64,000 nucleotides of DNA from an uncultured Prevotella sp. (GTDB taxonomy: Bacteria > Bacteroidota > Bacteroidia > Bacteroidales > Bacteroidaceae): NCBI GenBank assembly GCA_947170725.1, contig CAMVUM010000001.1:62001-126000 (forward strand), given 5' to 3'. Position numbers and translations under genes: made by a program. Below, one piece after another: positions 19,801 to 28,017 of this stretch; position 1 is the stretch's first letter; each line of letters opens with the position of its first letter. The notes beneath the pieces are model-generated. The model did no database searches. It saw nothing but the letters and a program-made list of their open reading frames with translations, and was not told the DNA's origin.

Positions 19801-20026
19801 GAAGTGTCGTGAGATTACTTTCGGCTATACCTTCCCAGAGAGCATCCTGGGCAAGTATGTCAAGGGCTTGACCGTATCCTTCGTGGCACGTAACCCATTC
19901 ATCGTTTGGAAGAACATTCCTAACATCGACCCAGACTCCAGCTACAACACCTCAGGTCTCGGTCTGGAATATGGTTCCCTGCCATCTCGCAAGAGTTATG
20001 GTTTGAACGTGAACGTGAAGTTCTAG
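16850..20026 (+). CDS. SusC/RagA family TonB-linked outer-membrane transporter
   Basis: A 1,058-residue active importer for oligosaccharides. After a signal peptide comes a carboxypeptidase-regulatory-like domain (about 40-115; IKGTVVDVTGETLIGASVKV). Then come the linker LNEVVVTALGIKRD, a plug domain (about 125-235; PLYVVDGVPLDNT and ISAINPDDIETMSVLKGPAA, the SusC signature), and a 22-strand-type barrel ending in VNVKF. It pairs with SusD (gap 58 nt) to form the lid-and-barrel import complex. It follows GH5 by 21 nt in the same operon. Confidence 0.95.
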   Translation: MRKKTMFLGMLGAGLMWMPTSVILAARMNNAAMSVQQNQGIKGTVVDVTGETLIGASVKVAGTTNGTVTDLDGNFTLNCKPGAMLEVSYVGYKTMTVKAANGMKITMQEDGKALNEVVVTALGIKRDRKALGYGLEEVKGEELTKAKETNVINSLSGKVAGLVVQNTAGGASGSTRVLLRGNTEMAGNNQPLYVVDGVPLDNTNFGSAGEGGGYDLGDGISAINPDDIETMSVLKGPAASALYGSRASHGVILITTKKAEKDRISVEYNGSYTIDTQLAKWDDIQEIYGAGYNGELPTSSTSGTNASWGPKADDFMFKYFDGEERPFLMHPNNASDFFRTGFTTQNSAILSVNSGKTGMRFSVTDMRNKDILPNSNMSRDNFNLRVNTSVGPVDFDFTANYTHEKVKNRPALGDSQSNVGKNLMTLAGTYDQAWLKHYEDADGNYSNWNGNDQYNKNPYWDLYKNSNTSDKDVFRFTGKAIWNINKHLKLQGTIGTDINSMNFEDFIAKTTPGTPAGKLTDQIFNNRTLNAEILAIYHNSWGDFDVNATAGGNIFKVNNKTTTNVGLNQQMNGIQNIMNYQEQNTRESMYKKQISSLYASASLGYKHTYYLEGTLRGDKSSTLPVNNNTYVYPSVSGSLVFSEFIKNKKFINYGKIRASWAKVGSDTDPYLLALNYTTGKYSYSGYTIGMIANSTQPNKDLKPTMTSSYEVGLEMKFFNGRLGLDATYYNQNSKNQILSLASTTTSGYAYRLINAGEIQNQGIEIALNARALQIKDFAWDLGVNFSKNTNKVKSLTDGMDYFELAKAYWCGVSVGAKVGENYGAIRGHDFLYNDKGQVVVDAATGLPKIDQEIKTIGNSSWDWTGGFYSTFSYKNFRLSAAFDVKIGADIYSMSMRSAYQTGKAKGTLAGREEWYTSEEARKASGMDLAAWREAGKCKGFVVEGVIDNGDGTYRKNDIAVNPEDYWKHVANGVQSAFVYDNSYVKCREITFGYTFPESILGKYVKGLTVSFVARNPFIVWKNIPNIDPDSSYNTSGLGLEYGSLPSRKSYGLNVNVKF

Positions 20027-20084
20027 TCTCGAAAAAATGAATCAATTTCTTTAGAAGAGTTCTAATATATAATAATGTAAGAAA

Positions 20085-21860
20085 ATGAACAATATAATCA
20101 AGAAATATATAGGTAAGAGCAGCCTGATGATGGCTTTCGCCCTGATGGCAACCGGCACAGCGATGACTTCTTGCTCTGATGATACCTTGAGCAACATCAA
20201 TACCGACAAGACCAAGGTGAGCGAGCTCGACCCTAACGCACAGTTGACAACAGCTTTGTTGCAGACTTACGGTGACTTCAGTCTGATGGATACCTACCGT
20301 AACTATATATCTGGTTTTCCACAGTATTTCGCTGGTGGTTGGAATGTAACCAATTACGCTGGTTCTAATTTCAGAGAAGATGATATGTCCCGTCGTGTCT
20401 GGGACCGCTATTATGAAATCAGTATCAAGAACCTTGTGGATGCCATCCACAAATCTGCTGACAAGGCAAACTTGAATGCGGCACTTCGTATCCATCGTGT
20501 CTATCTCACGGCAGTTTTGGCAGATACCTACGGTGACGTGCCTTGTTCGGAGGCAGGTCTGGGTTATATCTCAGGTATCTCCACCCCTAAGTATGATACC
20601 GTAGAGGAACTCTACAGCTGGTTCTTCGAGGAACTGGCAGCTTGCGAGAAGCAGCTTGGCACAGGTACCGACCGCATTTCTGGTGATGTCACCAGCATGA
20701 GTGGTGATGTAGCTCAGTGGAAGAAGTATGCCAATGCACTCCGTATGCGCTATGCCATGCGCATTTCCGATGTTAATCCACAGAAGGCAAAGGAGGAGTT
20801 TGAGAAGGCTGTGGCTGCCGGTGCCATCGCCAGTGCAGCCGATGATGCTTATATCAAGTATGCTGATGCACCTTATACATATTATGATGGTGCCAACGAC
20901 TACGATTTCCGTGCCAATGCATTGAGCGAGATTCTCTATGGTCAGGATGCCACATCGCCTACCATGGTATGCTCTACCTTGTTCTATCAGTTGCAGAATA
21001 CCAACGACCCTCGTCTCTATCGCATCTGCCGTCACTACTACAATATCAAGCGTAGTCAGGTGAAGCCAGATAAGGAGCAGAACATCGACTTGACCGATGA
21101 TTTCCTGGCTTACTTCCAGAACAAGGGTCTCGGTGAGGAGCCTTGCAACCCTGGTGCAGCTTGGTACACAGACTGGATGAATCCAGCTACGGTGGATGAC
21201 CTTCCTACCTTGAAGAAGTATGCAGAGATAGACGAGAACACTTATGCCAACTCTGATTATATAGCTCGAGCAGGTCGTCCTTGCCTGAACATCGACTTCG
21301 AGATGCCTTCTTGTCCTGGCGACTTGATGAGCTATGCTGAGGTGGAGTTCCTCAAGGCTGAGGCTGCAACCAAGGGTTGGAATGTAGGTGGTGGTTATGC
21401 AGAGAGCCACTACGAGGCTGGTGTTCGTGCCAGCATGGAGTTGCTCAACAACTACTATCTTACATCCAACAAGATTTCCAAGGAAGAGATAGATGCGTTC
21501 ATTGCCAGCAATCCGTTGGGTGACAATCCTAAGGAGACCATCAACACCCAGGCTTGGATTCTCCACATGATGAACCCTTCTGAGGGTTGGGCTAACATGC
21601 GCCGCTCTGACTATCCTGCCATCTTGAATCGTGATCTCTTGACCAAGAATGGTTTCACTTATACGGATTCCGATTGGTCAATGCCTGTCCGCTTGCAGTA
21701 TCCTGAGTTGGAAGCTCAGTACAACAGTGCCAACTACAAGGATGCCATCGACCGCATGGGTGGTACAGACAATTGGCATAAGCGCCTCTGGTGGGACAAG
21801 GCTGATGTAAACCTTCAGCCAGACTTCAATCCTCCATTCGGAAAGGGATATAGCGAGTAG
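20085..21860 (+). CDS. SusD/RagB family glycan-binding lipoprotein
   Basis: A 591-residue outer-membrane lipoprotein that closes over the SusC barrel and binds oligosaccharide. Signal peptide with lipobox at TSC30, followed by SDD, matching the acidic surface-export signal of Bacteroidetes lipoproteins. TPR-like helices and the family motif MSYAEVEFLKAEAA (near 420) are present. Length and position directly after susC are normal. Confidence 0.93.
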   Translation: MNNIIKKYIGKSSLMMAFALMATGTAMTSCSDDTLSNINTDKTKVSELDPNAQLTTALLQTYGDFSLMDTYRNYISGFPQYFAGGWNVTNYAGSNFREDDMSRRVWDRYYEISIKNLVDAIHKSADKANLNAALRIHRVYLTAVLADTYGDVPCSEAGLGYISGISTPKYDTVEELYSWFFEELAACEKQLGTGTDRISGDVTSMSGDVAQWKKYANALRMRYAMRISDVNPQKAKEEFEKAVAAGAIASAADDAYIKYADAPYTYYDGANDYDFRANALSEILYGQDATSPTMVCSTLFYQLQNTNDPRLYRICRHYYNIKRSQVKPDKEQNIDLTDDFLAYFQNKGLGEEPCNPGAAWYTDWMNPATVDDLPTLKKYAEIDENTYANSDYIARAGRPCLNIDFEMPSCPGDLMSYAEVEFLKAEAATKGWNVGGGYAESHYEAGVRASMELLNNYYLTSNKISKEEIDAFIASNPLGDNPKETINTQAWILHMMNPSEGWANMRRSDYPAILNRDLLTKNGFTYTDSDWSMPVRLQYPELEAQYNSANYKDAIDRMGGTDNWHKRLWWDKADVNLQPDFNPPFGKGYSE

Positions 21861-21905
21861 TGTTTAATGTTAAGTTTTATAGGACAATAGATAGAATAAT
21901 TAATT

Positions 21906-22904
21906 ATGAATAAGACAATGAAACAATATAAGGGAAAAGTCTTGAAGGCTATGATGATGCTCTTCGCCGTGAGTTTCGCACTGGCTGGTACATCTACCTT
22001 GTCTTCTTGCTCTTCTGACGATGAACCATACTTCACTGTCAGCGAAGATGACGATCCACGTATCTTGAACACCGACTTGGCTGATTCCAAGATAGACCGC
22101 AAGACTAATTATAAGTTGGAAATCAAGGTGACTCCTGTTCACTACACCACAGTGACATGGTTGCTCGATGGCACACAGATTTATGAAGGTACCACCATCG
22201 ACCAGACTTTGCCTTTAGGTAATCATGAACTGAAGATTGTGGCAACCACCACCAAGGGCAAGACCACTTCCCGCACCTTGAACGTTACCGTGACTCCTGC
22301 TGCCGATGACCCAGCCTTGGGTACCAATGCCGTCGAGCTTTGGGTAGCTCCAGGAGAAACTACAACCATCCACAAGTGCAAGAACCTGGGTCTCGTTCAG
22401 AAAGTTCTCATCGCTGATAAGGAGGTTGCCTTCGAAGTTCTCGATGAGGGTACGACATTGAAAGTTACTGCTCCTTCCGACCTCGCCAATGGCGATTACG
22501 ACATTACATTGGTAGATGGCAATGGCGTACAGTTCCCTGGCGGTACCATCAAGGTAACCACCGAGGCTCGCCCATCTATGGAGAACACAATCTGGGAAGG
22601 TGAGTTTGCCGTGACATGGGGAACACCATTCGATGCCTTGAAGGATACCTTCCTCTCAAAGGTGAAGGCTGGCACCATCCTCCGTGTCTATGTGGATGGA
22701 AATGGTCAGGGTACTGCTGCCACTTCTTGGTGGAACAACATCCTTACTGGTAAAGGCGACCCAGAGCGTGGCGACATCATGGTGGATGGCCCTGCTAAAT
22801 GGGAGTTTGAACTGACCGACCTCTCTATCCAACTCTTGACAGAGCAGAATGGTCTCCTCCTCGTGGGTGATGGTTATACCGTAAAGAAAGTAACTATTGA
22901 ATAA
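21906..22904 (+). CDS. Surface glycan-binding lipoprotein (SusE/SGBP-type)
   Basis: A 332-residue lipoprotein with lipobox SSC35 and the downstream acidic SSDDE. Tandem Ig-like segments follow: about 55-135 (TVTWLLDGTQIYEGTT..., PKD-like) and about 140-225 (IPT/TIG-like, ending GGTIKVTTEARP). The C-terminal domain (about 230-332) is rich in Trp (TIWEGEFAVTWGTP, TSWWNNI), which is typical of carbohydrate-binding faces. It contains no catalytic motif. Its place after susCD fits a surface glycan-binding protein that captures polymer for GH5. Sequence alone does not fix the ligand. Confidence 0.75.
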   Translation: MNKTMKQYKGKVLKAMMMLFAVSFALAGTSTLSSCSSDDEPYFTVSEDDDPRILNTDLADSKIDRKTNYKLEIKVTPVHYTTVTWLLDGTQIYEGTTIDQTLPLGNHELKIVATTTKGKTTSRTLNVTVTPAADDPALGTNAVELWVAPGETTTIHKCKNLGLVQKVLIADKEVAFEVLDEGTTLKVTAPSDLANGDYDITLVDGNGVQFPGGTIKVTTEARPSMENTIWEGEFAVTWGTPFDALKDTFLSKVKAGTILRVYVDGNGQGTAATSWWNNILTGKGDPERGDIMVDGPAKWEFELTDLSIQLLTEQNGLLLVGDGYTVKKVTIE

Positions 22905-22955
22905 AATATTAGAAAGAATCACGTTATTATCATATAACGTCAAATCTTAGAACTT

Positions 22956-25289
22956 ATGAAGAAAATATTATTATCTATTTCAATGTTGGCATTGGCTTAT
23001 ACAGCCAGTGCCAATGTTCCAGTTATCAAGAGCGACCCTAAGATAGAGGCTCAGGTAGAACAAACCCTGAAGAAACTCACCTTGGAGGAAAAGATAGGTC
23101 AGATGATGGAATTGGTGACCGACCTCTTTGGTGCCAACGACAAGAATGGTGTGTTCTATATCGACGAGCACAAGACCGATTCTATCCTTTCTCGCTATAA
23201 GATTGGCTCTATCCTCAACGCTCCTAACACTTGCGCGCCAACCGCCAAGCAGTGGGAGAAGTACATCGAGCAAATCCAGAAGATTTCGATGAAGCGCATC
23301 GGCATCCCTTGTGTCTTCGGTCTTGATCAGAACCACGGTTCTACTTATACACAAGACGGAACCCTCTTCCCGCAGAACATCAATGTAGCTGCCACCTTCA
23401 ATCGTGAGATTGCTCGCCGTTCGGCTGAGGCTACCGCTTATGAGACTCGTGCGGTGAGCGTGCCTTGGACTTACAGTCCTACAGTTGATCTCGGTCGTGA
23501 TGCCCGTTGGCCTCGCATCTGGGAGAACTTTGGCGAGGATTGCTACCTCAGTTCAGAGATGGGCAAGGCGATGGTCTATGGTTTTCAGGGCGAGGACCCA
23601 AACAACATCGACCAGTATCACATCGCCACTTCAATGAAGCACTTCATGGGCTATGGCGTGCCTTGGACCGGTAAAGACCGTACGCCAGCCTATATCTCTC
23701 CTGCCGACTTGCGAGAGAAGCACTTCGCTCCTTTCCTGGCTGGTCTGAAGGCTGGAGCCTTGACTGTGATGGTGAATTCCGCTTCCGTCAATGGTATGCC
23801 GATGCACGCCAATAAGGACATTCTGACAGGATGGCTGAAGGAAGAGACAGGATGGGATGGTGTGCTCATCACCGACTGGGCAGACATCAACAATCTCTAT
23901 ACTCGTGAGATGGTGGCAAAGGACAAGAAGGACGCGCTCCGCATCGCCATCAATGCTGGTATCGACATGATTATGGAACCTTATTCTTGCGATGCTTGTG
24001 GCTACCTTGTAGAATTGGTGAAGGAAGGTAAGATTCCGATGAGTCGCATCGACGATGCCTGTCGCCGTGTGCTTCGCATGAAGTACCGTCTCGACCTCTT
24101 CAAAAACCCAACCCAGAAACTGAAGAATTATCCTAAGTTTGGTGGCAAGGAGTTTGCCAAGCTCGCCTTAGAGGGAGCTACCGAGAGTATGGTGCTCTTA
24201 AAGAACGAGAAGTTGCAGGAAGGCAATCCTGTCTTGCCTCTCGCCAAGGGCAAGAAGATTCTCCTCACGGGTCCTAATGCCAATCAGATGCGCTGTCTGG
24301 ACGGTGGATGGAGCTATACTTGGCAGGGCCATCGTACTGATGAGTTTGCCGGCAAATACAATACCATCTATAAGGCATTCTGTAATGAGTATGGCAAGGA
24401 GAATGTCATCTTGAACCAGGGTGTTACCTATAATGAGAAGGGCAAGTACTGGGAGGAGAACGAACCTCAGATTCAAGGCGCAGTTGATGCAGCAAAGAAT
24501 GTTGATGTCATCGTTGCCTGCATCGGTGAGAACTCTTACACAGAGACTCCGGGCAACCTGACCGACCTTTGGCTCTCTGAGAACCAGCGCAATCTCGTGA
24601 AGGAACTCGCCAAGACCGGAAAGCCTGTCATCTTGGTATTGAATGAAGGTCGCCCTCGTCTCATCGCCGACATCGAACCATTGGCACAGGGCATCATCGA
24701 CATCCTTATCCCTGGCAATATGGGCGGCGATGCCTTGGTAAACTTGGTATCGGGCAAGTCAAACTTCAGTGGCAAGATGCCTTACACCTATCCTAAGGAA
24801 ATCAATTCGCTCGCCAACTACGACTTTAAGAAGAGTGAGGAGGTGGGTACGATGGAGGGTGCTTACGATTACAATGCGAAGATTACCCAGCAGTGGGGAT
24901 TCGGATATGGTTTGAGCTACACCTCTTACAAATATAGCAACCTGAAGGTTTCCCAGTCTGATTTCAGCCACGGCGACATCATAAAGGTGAGCGTGGATGT
25001 GAAGAATACGGGCAAGGTGGCAGGCAAGGAGAGTGTCCTCCTGTTCAGCAGCGATCTCATCGCCAGTATGGTGCCTGATGGTCGTCGCCTCCGTGCCTTC
25101 GACAAGATAGAGCTTCAGCCAGGTGAGACCAAGACCGTTACCTTCGATTTGAATGCCGATGATCTTGCCTTCGTAGGTTATGATGGTAAATGGAGATTGG
25201 AAGAAGGTGATTTCAAGTTGACGATTGCCGATCAGAATGCCGATATCCATTGTACTGATACTTATCAGTGGCAATCTGCCAATCGATAA
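22956..25289 (+). CDS. GH3 family beta-glucosidase-type exo-hydrolase
   Basis: A 777-residue periplasmic enzyme that removes non-reducing terminal sugars from imported oligosaccharides. It has a signal peptide (cleavage near ASA-N20) and no lipobox. The N-terminal barrel shows [13 protein letters not shown] (121-133), the substrate-binding pair KHF (228-230), and the nucleophile D307 in [11 protein letters not shown]-terminal alpha/beta sandwich and a fibronectin III-like domain (about 665-770) follow. Best general match is beta-glucosidase; beta-xylosidase is possible. It is the last gene of the operon. Confidence 0.9.
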   Translation: MKKILLSISMLALAYTASANVPVIKSDPKIEAQVEQTLKKLTLEEKIGQMMELVTDLFGANDKNGVFYIDEHKTDSILSRYKIGSILNAPNTCAPTAKQWEKYIEQIQKISMKRIGIPCVFGLDQNHGSTYTQDGTLFPQNINVAATFNREIARRSAEATAYETRAVSVPWTYSPTVDLGRDARWPRIWENFGEDCYLSSEMGKAMVYGFQGEDPNNIDQYHIATSMKHFMGYGVPWTGKDRTPAYISPADLREKHFAPFLAGLKAGALTVMVNSASVNGMPMHANKDILTGWLKEETGWDGVLITDWADINNLYTREMVAKDKKDALRIAINAGIDMIMEPYSCDACGYLVELVKEGKIPMSRIDDACRRVLRMKYRLDLFKNPTQKLKNYPKFGGKEFAKLALEGATESMVLLKNEKLQEGNPVLPLAKGKKILLTGPNANQMRCLDGGWSYTWQGHRTDEFAGKYNTIYKAFCNEYGKENVILNQGVTYNEKGKYWEENEPQIQGAVDAAKNVDVIVACIGENSYTETPGNLTDLWLSENQRNLVKELAKTGKPVILVLNEGRPRLIADIEPLAQGIIDILIPGNMGGDALVNLVSGKSNFSGKMPYTYPKEINSLANYDFKKSEEVGTMEGAYDYNAKITQQWGFGYGLSYTSYKYSNLKVSQSDFSHGDIIKVSVDVKNTGKVAGKESVLLFSSDLIASMVPDGRRLRAFDKIELQPGETKTVTFDLNADDLAFVGYDGKWRLEEGDFKLTIADQNADIHCTDTYQWQSANR

Positions 25290-25310
25290 AGAATATAAAG
25301 AGTTTTAAGA

Positions 25311-25342
25311 AAGAGCGTACCAATAGCGGTGCGCTCTTTTTG
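25311..25342 (+). terminator. Terminator of the glycan operon
   Basis: An 11-bp stem AAGAGCGTACC (25311-25321) with GGTGCGCTCTT (25328-25338), one wobble pair, followed by TTTTTG. Confidence 0.8.
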
Positions 25343-25349
25343 TTTGCTG

Positions 25350-25433
25350 TATGCTCGGCATGAGCATTGTCTGATGGGTGAAAGTCCCGAGCAAGCCCTA
25401 ATAGCGGGAATTGCATAGCCAAAGGCAAGGTCG
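25350..25433 (+). mobile_element. Probable group II intron 5' fragment
   Basis: The stretch has GATGGGTGAAAGTCCCGAGC (25373-25392), then CAAGCCCTAATAGCGGGAATTG and AGCCAAAGGCAAGG (25417-25430). GGTGAAAGTCCC and AGCC-AAGGCAAGG are characteristic of domain I of bacterial group II introns. No reverse transcriptase or domain V is present, so only a fragment remains. The call rests on remembered motifs. Confidence 0.55.
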
Positions 25434-25459
25434 TTTTCCTCCTACTCGATTTTGGGCAT

Positions 25460-25762
25460 TTATTTTGAAACAACTATCCAATGTCCTGTTTTAAGGCTGC
25501 CGACACGCTCCAAATAACCAGCCTTTTTAAGGAACGCTATCTCACGCTTGGCGGTGGCATCCGACAATCCTGTTTTCTCACAAAGCCTTTCTCTGCTTAG
25601 ATTCTTTTCTTCTGAGAACATCCGCAAAATGATCTTCTGCCTCTCGGTCAAGTTTATTGGGTCATTTATTGGGTCATTTACAGAATCTGATGTAACTTTA
25701 TTCTTGATAAGTAGAGTAAGTTTCACTTGCATCAATTCTGATTGCTCTTGTAATTCATGCTT
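25460..25762 (-). pseudogene. C-terminal fragment of HTH/ATPase-type regulator (copy 2)
   Basis: About 100 codons homologous to the C-terminus of the gene at 9999-10715: LQEQSELMQVKLTL, the NLTERQKIILRMFSEEKNLS stretch and the HTH ERLCEKTGLSDATAKREIAF. Homology stops at 25762, where a TAA precedes unrelated AT-rich sequence. A 15-bp tandem duplication (about 25651-25680) repeats the peptide NDPI. The 119-bp core is nearly identical to copy 1. Confidence 0.7.
25548..25666 (+). repeat. 119-bp direct repeat, right copy
   Basis: Pairs with 10087-10205 (118/119 identical, same orientation). The two copies bracket the whole glycan locus. Confidence 0.85.
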
Positions 25763-25826
25763 TTAAAGGCAGGATTTTGAATATAAAAAATGAATTTGCC
25801 GAGAATATAACAGATACAAGTAAATT

Positions 25827-25839
25827 AACTCGGCAAAAA
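25827..25839 (+). repeat. AACTCGGCAAA repeat, right subterminal
   Basis: Same sequence and orientation as the tandem pair at 5185-5208. It lies 55 bp inside the right att core. Confidence 0.6.
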
Positions 25840-25846
25840 CATAAAA

Positions 25847-25885
25847 GCAAAAATCCTAACTGCTCATATTCAAGCAGTTAGGATT
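25847..25885 (-). terminator. Element-borne terminator of tRNA-Leu(TAG)
   Basis: A perfect 13-bp stem (25852-25864 with 25873-25885), followed on the minus strand by TTTTTGCTTTT. It lies just inside the element, so the inserted DNA supplies the tRNA's terminator. Confidence 0.75.
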
Positions 25886-25893
25886 ATTACTAG

Positions 25894-25907
25894 GTGCGCC
25901 TGATAGG
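25894..25907 (+). repeat. Right attachment site (attR core)
   Basis: Second copy of GTGCGCCTGATAGG, within the 3' end of tRNA-Leu(TAG). Confidence 0.8.
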
Positions 25908-25976
25908 ACTCGAACCTACACGTCGTAAAACACCAGATCCTAAGTCTGGCGCGTCTACCAATTTCGCCACAGGCGC
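25895..25976 (-). tRNA. tRNA-Leu (anticodon TAG)
   Basis: An 82-nt class II tRNA. The acceptor strands GCGCCTG and CAGGCGC pair perfectly, with discriminator A (plus-strand T at 25895). The anticodon stem CCAGA/TCTGG encloses CTTAGGA, giving TAG, which reads CUN codons. T-arm GGTTCGAGTCC. Its 3' part is the integration target of the element and is reconstituted by it. Confidence 0.95.
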
Positions 25977-25986
25977 TTTTCGGATG

Positions 25987-26018
25987 CAAAGATACGCAGA
26001 ATTTGGTTATTTGCCAAA
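25987..26018 (-). promoter_or_regulatory. Promoter of tRNA-Leu(TAG)
   Basis: On the minus strand, TTTG (26018-26015), a 20-nt spacer and TATCTTTG (25994-25987), 11 nt before the tRNA 5' end. Confidence 0.75.
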
Positions 26019-26080
26019 TAAATAGGGTAGATATTTATCCGGTAAGAAATTCTTTAGTTGCTTTGGAGTGCTTTTTGCTA

Positions 26081-27184
26081 TTAACGGGTCAGAAGTCGTC
26101 GTGCAAATTCTATTATAGTGTCACGGCCGCGTTTGAAGTCGGAGTCATTAATTGATACGTTGTAATCAGGTGAGATGCCGAATTCGGTAGGTTTGCGGTC
26201 ACGGTCATACATGGGGCAGGCTGAAAAGCGAACAGCCCAGCCGTTGGGCAGTTGGCTGCTGAATGGCAGTCCGGCTCCTCCGCCTGTGCGGTCGCCTATG
26301 ACAGTTACGTTCGGGAAACACTTCATGTATTTTACAAATTCGTTGGCAGCACTGTAGACTTGTCTGTTTGTAAGCACGCAGACGCCTTTTTGCCATCTCA
26401 TGTTTGACGACGGATTTATACGTTGTTCTTCCATCTTTGAGAAATCGGAGTGTCCCGTTCCCGTCTTGTGCTGCATATAGCCAACGATAACGGACTCGTT
26501 TGTGAAGCGTGCGGCAATACGTTCGGCTGTTGTCAGTGTTCCTCCACCGTTGCCCCGGATATCAATTATAAGCCCGTTGCAGAGCATCATGTGACTGATG
26601 GCATCGTCAAGATTTCCCTCTCCTACACCATTAGAGAAACTTTCATAACGAATGTATCCTATGTTATCGTCAAGAATGCGGTATTTCAAGCTGCCTGCTA
26701 TTTTGTAGTCAGTGCCCAGATATCGGCGTAATAGCGTGTCGCTGACATTGGCCGGATAGTCCTCCTGCCATTTCCAGTATCGCGAGAAGTCTGCCGAATT
26801 GGCCAGGTTTACATGGCCGTCGCGCAGTTCGCCAAGCATATCGGCCATCACCTCGAACAACTGTTCGTTTGTCATGCGGTCATTCACGCGTACTTTATAT
26901 TTATTATATACGCCATCCCAATCCAGTCCGTATTCTTCTTTTTTGTAGTCGAAGAAGCAATAGTGTTCGTCGATAATTTTCCATAGCGCCTCGAAATTGC
27001 CTTGTGGAGAATTGCTGAATTCCTCTTCGTCGACGCATGATGCAGGCAGTGTGAACATGACAGCGCCAACGATGACGGCAAACAGTATCCTTGCCGTCTG
27101 TCCCAGGATATTTCGTGCGTTCGTAGGATAATGTTTCTTTCCGTGTGTCCGTCGTTGTCTATTTTGTTCAGAAAGATTGTTCAT
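26081..27184 (-). CDS. S41 family (C-terminal processing) peptidase lipoprotein
   Basis: A 367-residue protein. After a long basic N-terminus comes a hydrophobic stretch ending in PASC, a likely lipobox. The S41 peptidase domain shows [11 protein letters not shown], the strand [13 protein letters not shown], and the catalytic serine region [11 protein letters not shown], followed by [11 protein letters not shown]. Such proteins degrade or process exported proteins with a Ser-Lys dyad. The ATG at 27184 overlaps the stop of the DUF3316 gene (ATGA), so the genes are translationally coupled; an upstream in-frame Met is inside that gene. Confidence 0.8.
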   Translation of the reverse strand: MNNLSEQNRQRRTHGKKHYPTNARNILGQTARILFAVIVGAVMFTLPASCVDEEEFSNSPQGNFEALWKIIDEHYCFFDYKKEEYGLDWDGVYNKYKVRVNDRMTNEQLFEVMADMLGELRDGHVNLANSADFSRYWKWQEDYPANVSDTLLRRYLGTDYKIAGSLKYRILDDNIGYIRYESFSNGVGEGNLDDAISHMMLCNGLIIDIRGNGGGTLTTAERIAARFTNESVIVGYMQHKTGTGHSDFSKMEEQRINPSSNMRWQKGVCVLTNRQVYSAANEFVKYMKCFPNVTVIGDRTGGGAGLPFSSQLPNGWAVRFSACPMYDRDRKPTEFGISPDYNVSINDSDFKRGRDTIIEFARRLLTR

Positions 27185-28017
27185 GGGCGGAATTTGGTTG
27201 TTTTGAAGCATCTGACAATTCCCAACATCAGTCTGTGGGAATAGATGTGCTGTTTCAGGCTGTTTACTTGCGATTGCTGATAGTCACCAAGATAACCTAC
27301 GCGCAACGTCATGCTACGGCTGACATTGATGTCAATCATGAGTTGCTGTCGAAAATAAGGAGCACTGACGAATGTCGTGGGGACTATATTGTGGTCGTAG
27401 TCGCCGCGCGAGAACATCTCGTAGTAAGACTGTCCGTACGCCGGACTGAACGTAAGTCCGACGAGCGGAAGCTCCACCTCGTAGCGAATGGCAAAATGGT
27501 GCTGCCACAGATCAAACCGATAGGTTGCGGCCGCTGACGGCATTATATTCAGATAGAGTCTGGCCTGTGCCGGATTGTTTCCGTTGAGCGTGTTGTATAT
27601 GAATCCGACTCCTGCTGTAGCCATTCCTCCTCCCTGCAGTAGCAGCCGGTTGTCGAGCAACGACCACGAACGGTATCGTCCCCCAAAAAATCCGTAGGAA
27701 CCTTCCAGTTCGTCAGCCGTGTCGCTGCGGTCGTGGGTTTTAGCGATGTGTGCCTGATGCTGTATTGCCGTGCTCCATTGTTTGCCGGTCTGTTTCCGTT
27801 CAACGGCTGAAAGATATGTCATTCCCGTGCCACTGAAATGTTCCTGCGAAAGATAGGTGTCGAGGATGCGTGTCGGGCCGACACCTATCATATAGGCCGA
27901 TGTCGTGATGCGTCCGGTGTCCGCAGGGTCCGTCTGGGCATTGGCCGGACAGACGGGGAGCGACACCAGCAGTAGTACGGTCTTATATATGTAATGTTTG
28001 GCGGTCGATGGTATCAT
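27181..28017 (-). CDS. DUF3316-like secreted beta-barrel protein
   Basis: A 278-residue protein with a signal peptide (cleavage near ANAQ) and many short amphipathic strands with aromatic girdle residues. It resembles the Bacteroidetes DUF3316 family. No catalytic motif is seen and the function is unknown. It overlaps both neighbours by 4 bp (parC upstream, S41 protease downstream), so all three form one operon. Confidence 0.6.
   Translation of the reverse strand: MIPSTAKHYIYKTVLLLVSLPVCPANAQTDPADTGRITTSAYMIGVGPTRILDTYLSQEHFSGTGMTYLSAVERKQTGKQWSTAIQHQAHIAKTHDRSDTADELEGSYGFFGGRYRSWSLLDNRLLLQGGGMATAGVGFIYNTLNGNNPAQARLYLNIMPSAAATYRFDLWQHHFAIRYEVELPLVGLTFSPAYGQSYYEMFSRGDYDHNIVPTTFVSAPYFRQQLMIDINVSRSMTLRVGYLGDYQQSQVNSLKQHIYSHRLMLGIVRCFKTTKFRP

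Larger units (their letters stand above)
5056..25907. mobile_element. Integrative element carrying a glycan utilisation locus, inserted at tRNA-Leu(TAG)
   Basis: About 20.9 kb bounded by the 14-bp direct repeat GTGCGCCTGATAGG (5056-5069 and 25894-25907). The right copy is the 3' end of tRNA-Leu(TAG). A tyrosine recombinase starts about 180 bp inside the left copy. Next come an HTH protein, a DUF3987 protein and a Mob/Pre relaxase, which is the usual backbone of Bacteroidetes integrative and mobilisable elements. The cargo is a complete SusC/D locus. AACTCGGCAAA repeats occur inside both ends. The integration/mobilisation part is visibly more AT-rich than the flanks. In-frame stop codons in two backbone genes suggest it no longer transfers unaided. 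No conjugation (tra) genes are present. Confidence 0.85.

Noticed and set aside
20571..21566. A 331-codon open frame on the minus strand
   Set aside because: Antisense to susD, with no recognisable domain.
5056..25907. Self-transmissible conjugative transposon
   Set aside because: No tra genes, coupling protein or mating-pair genes are present; only mobilisation-type genes, and these are damaged.
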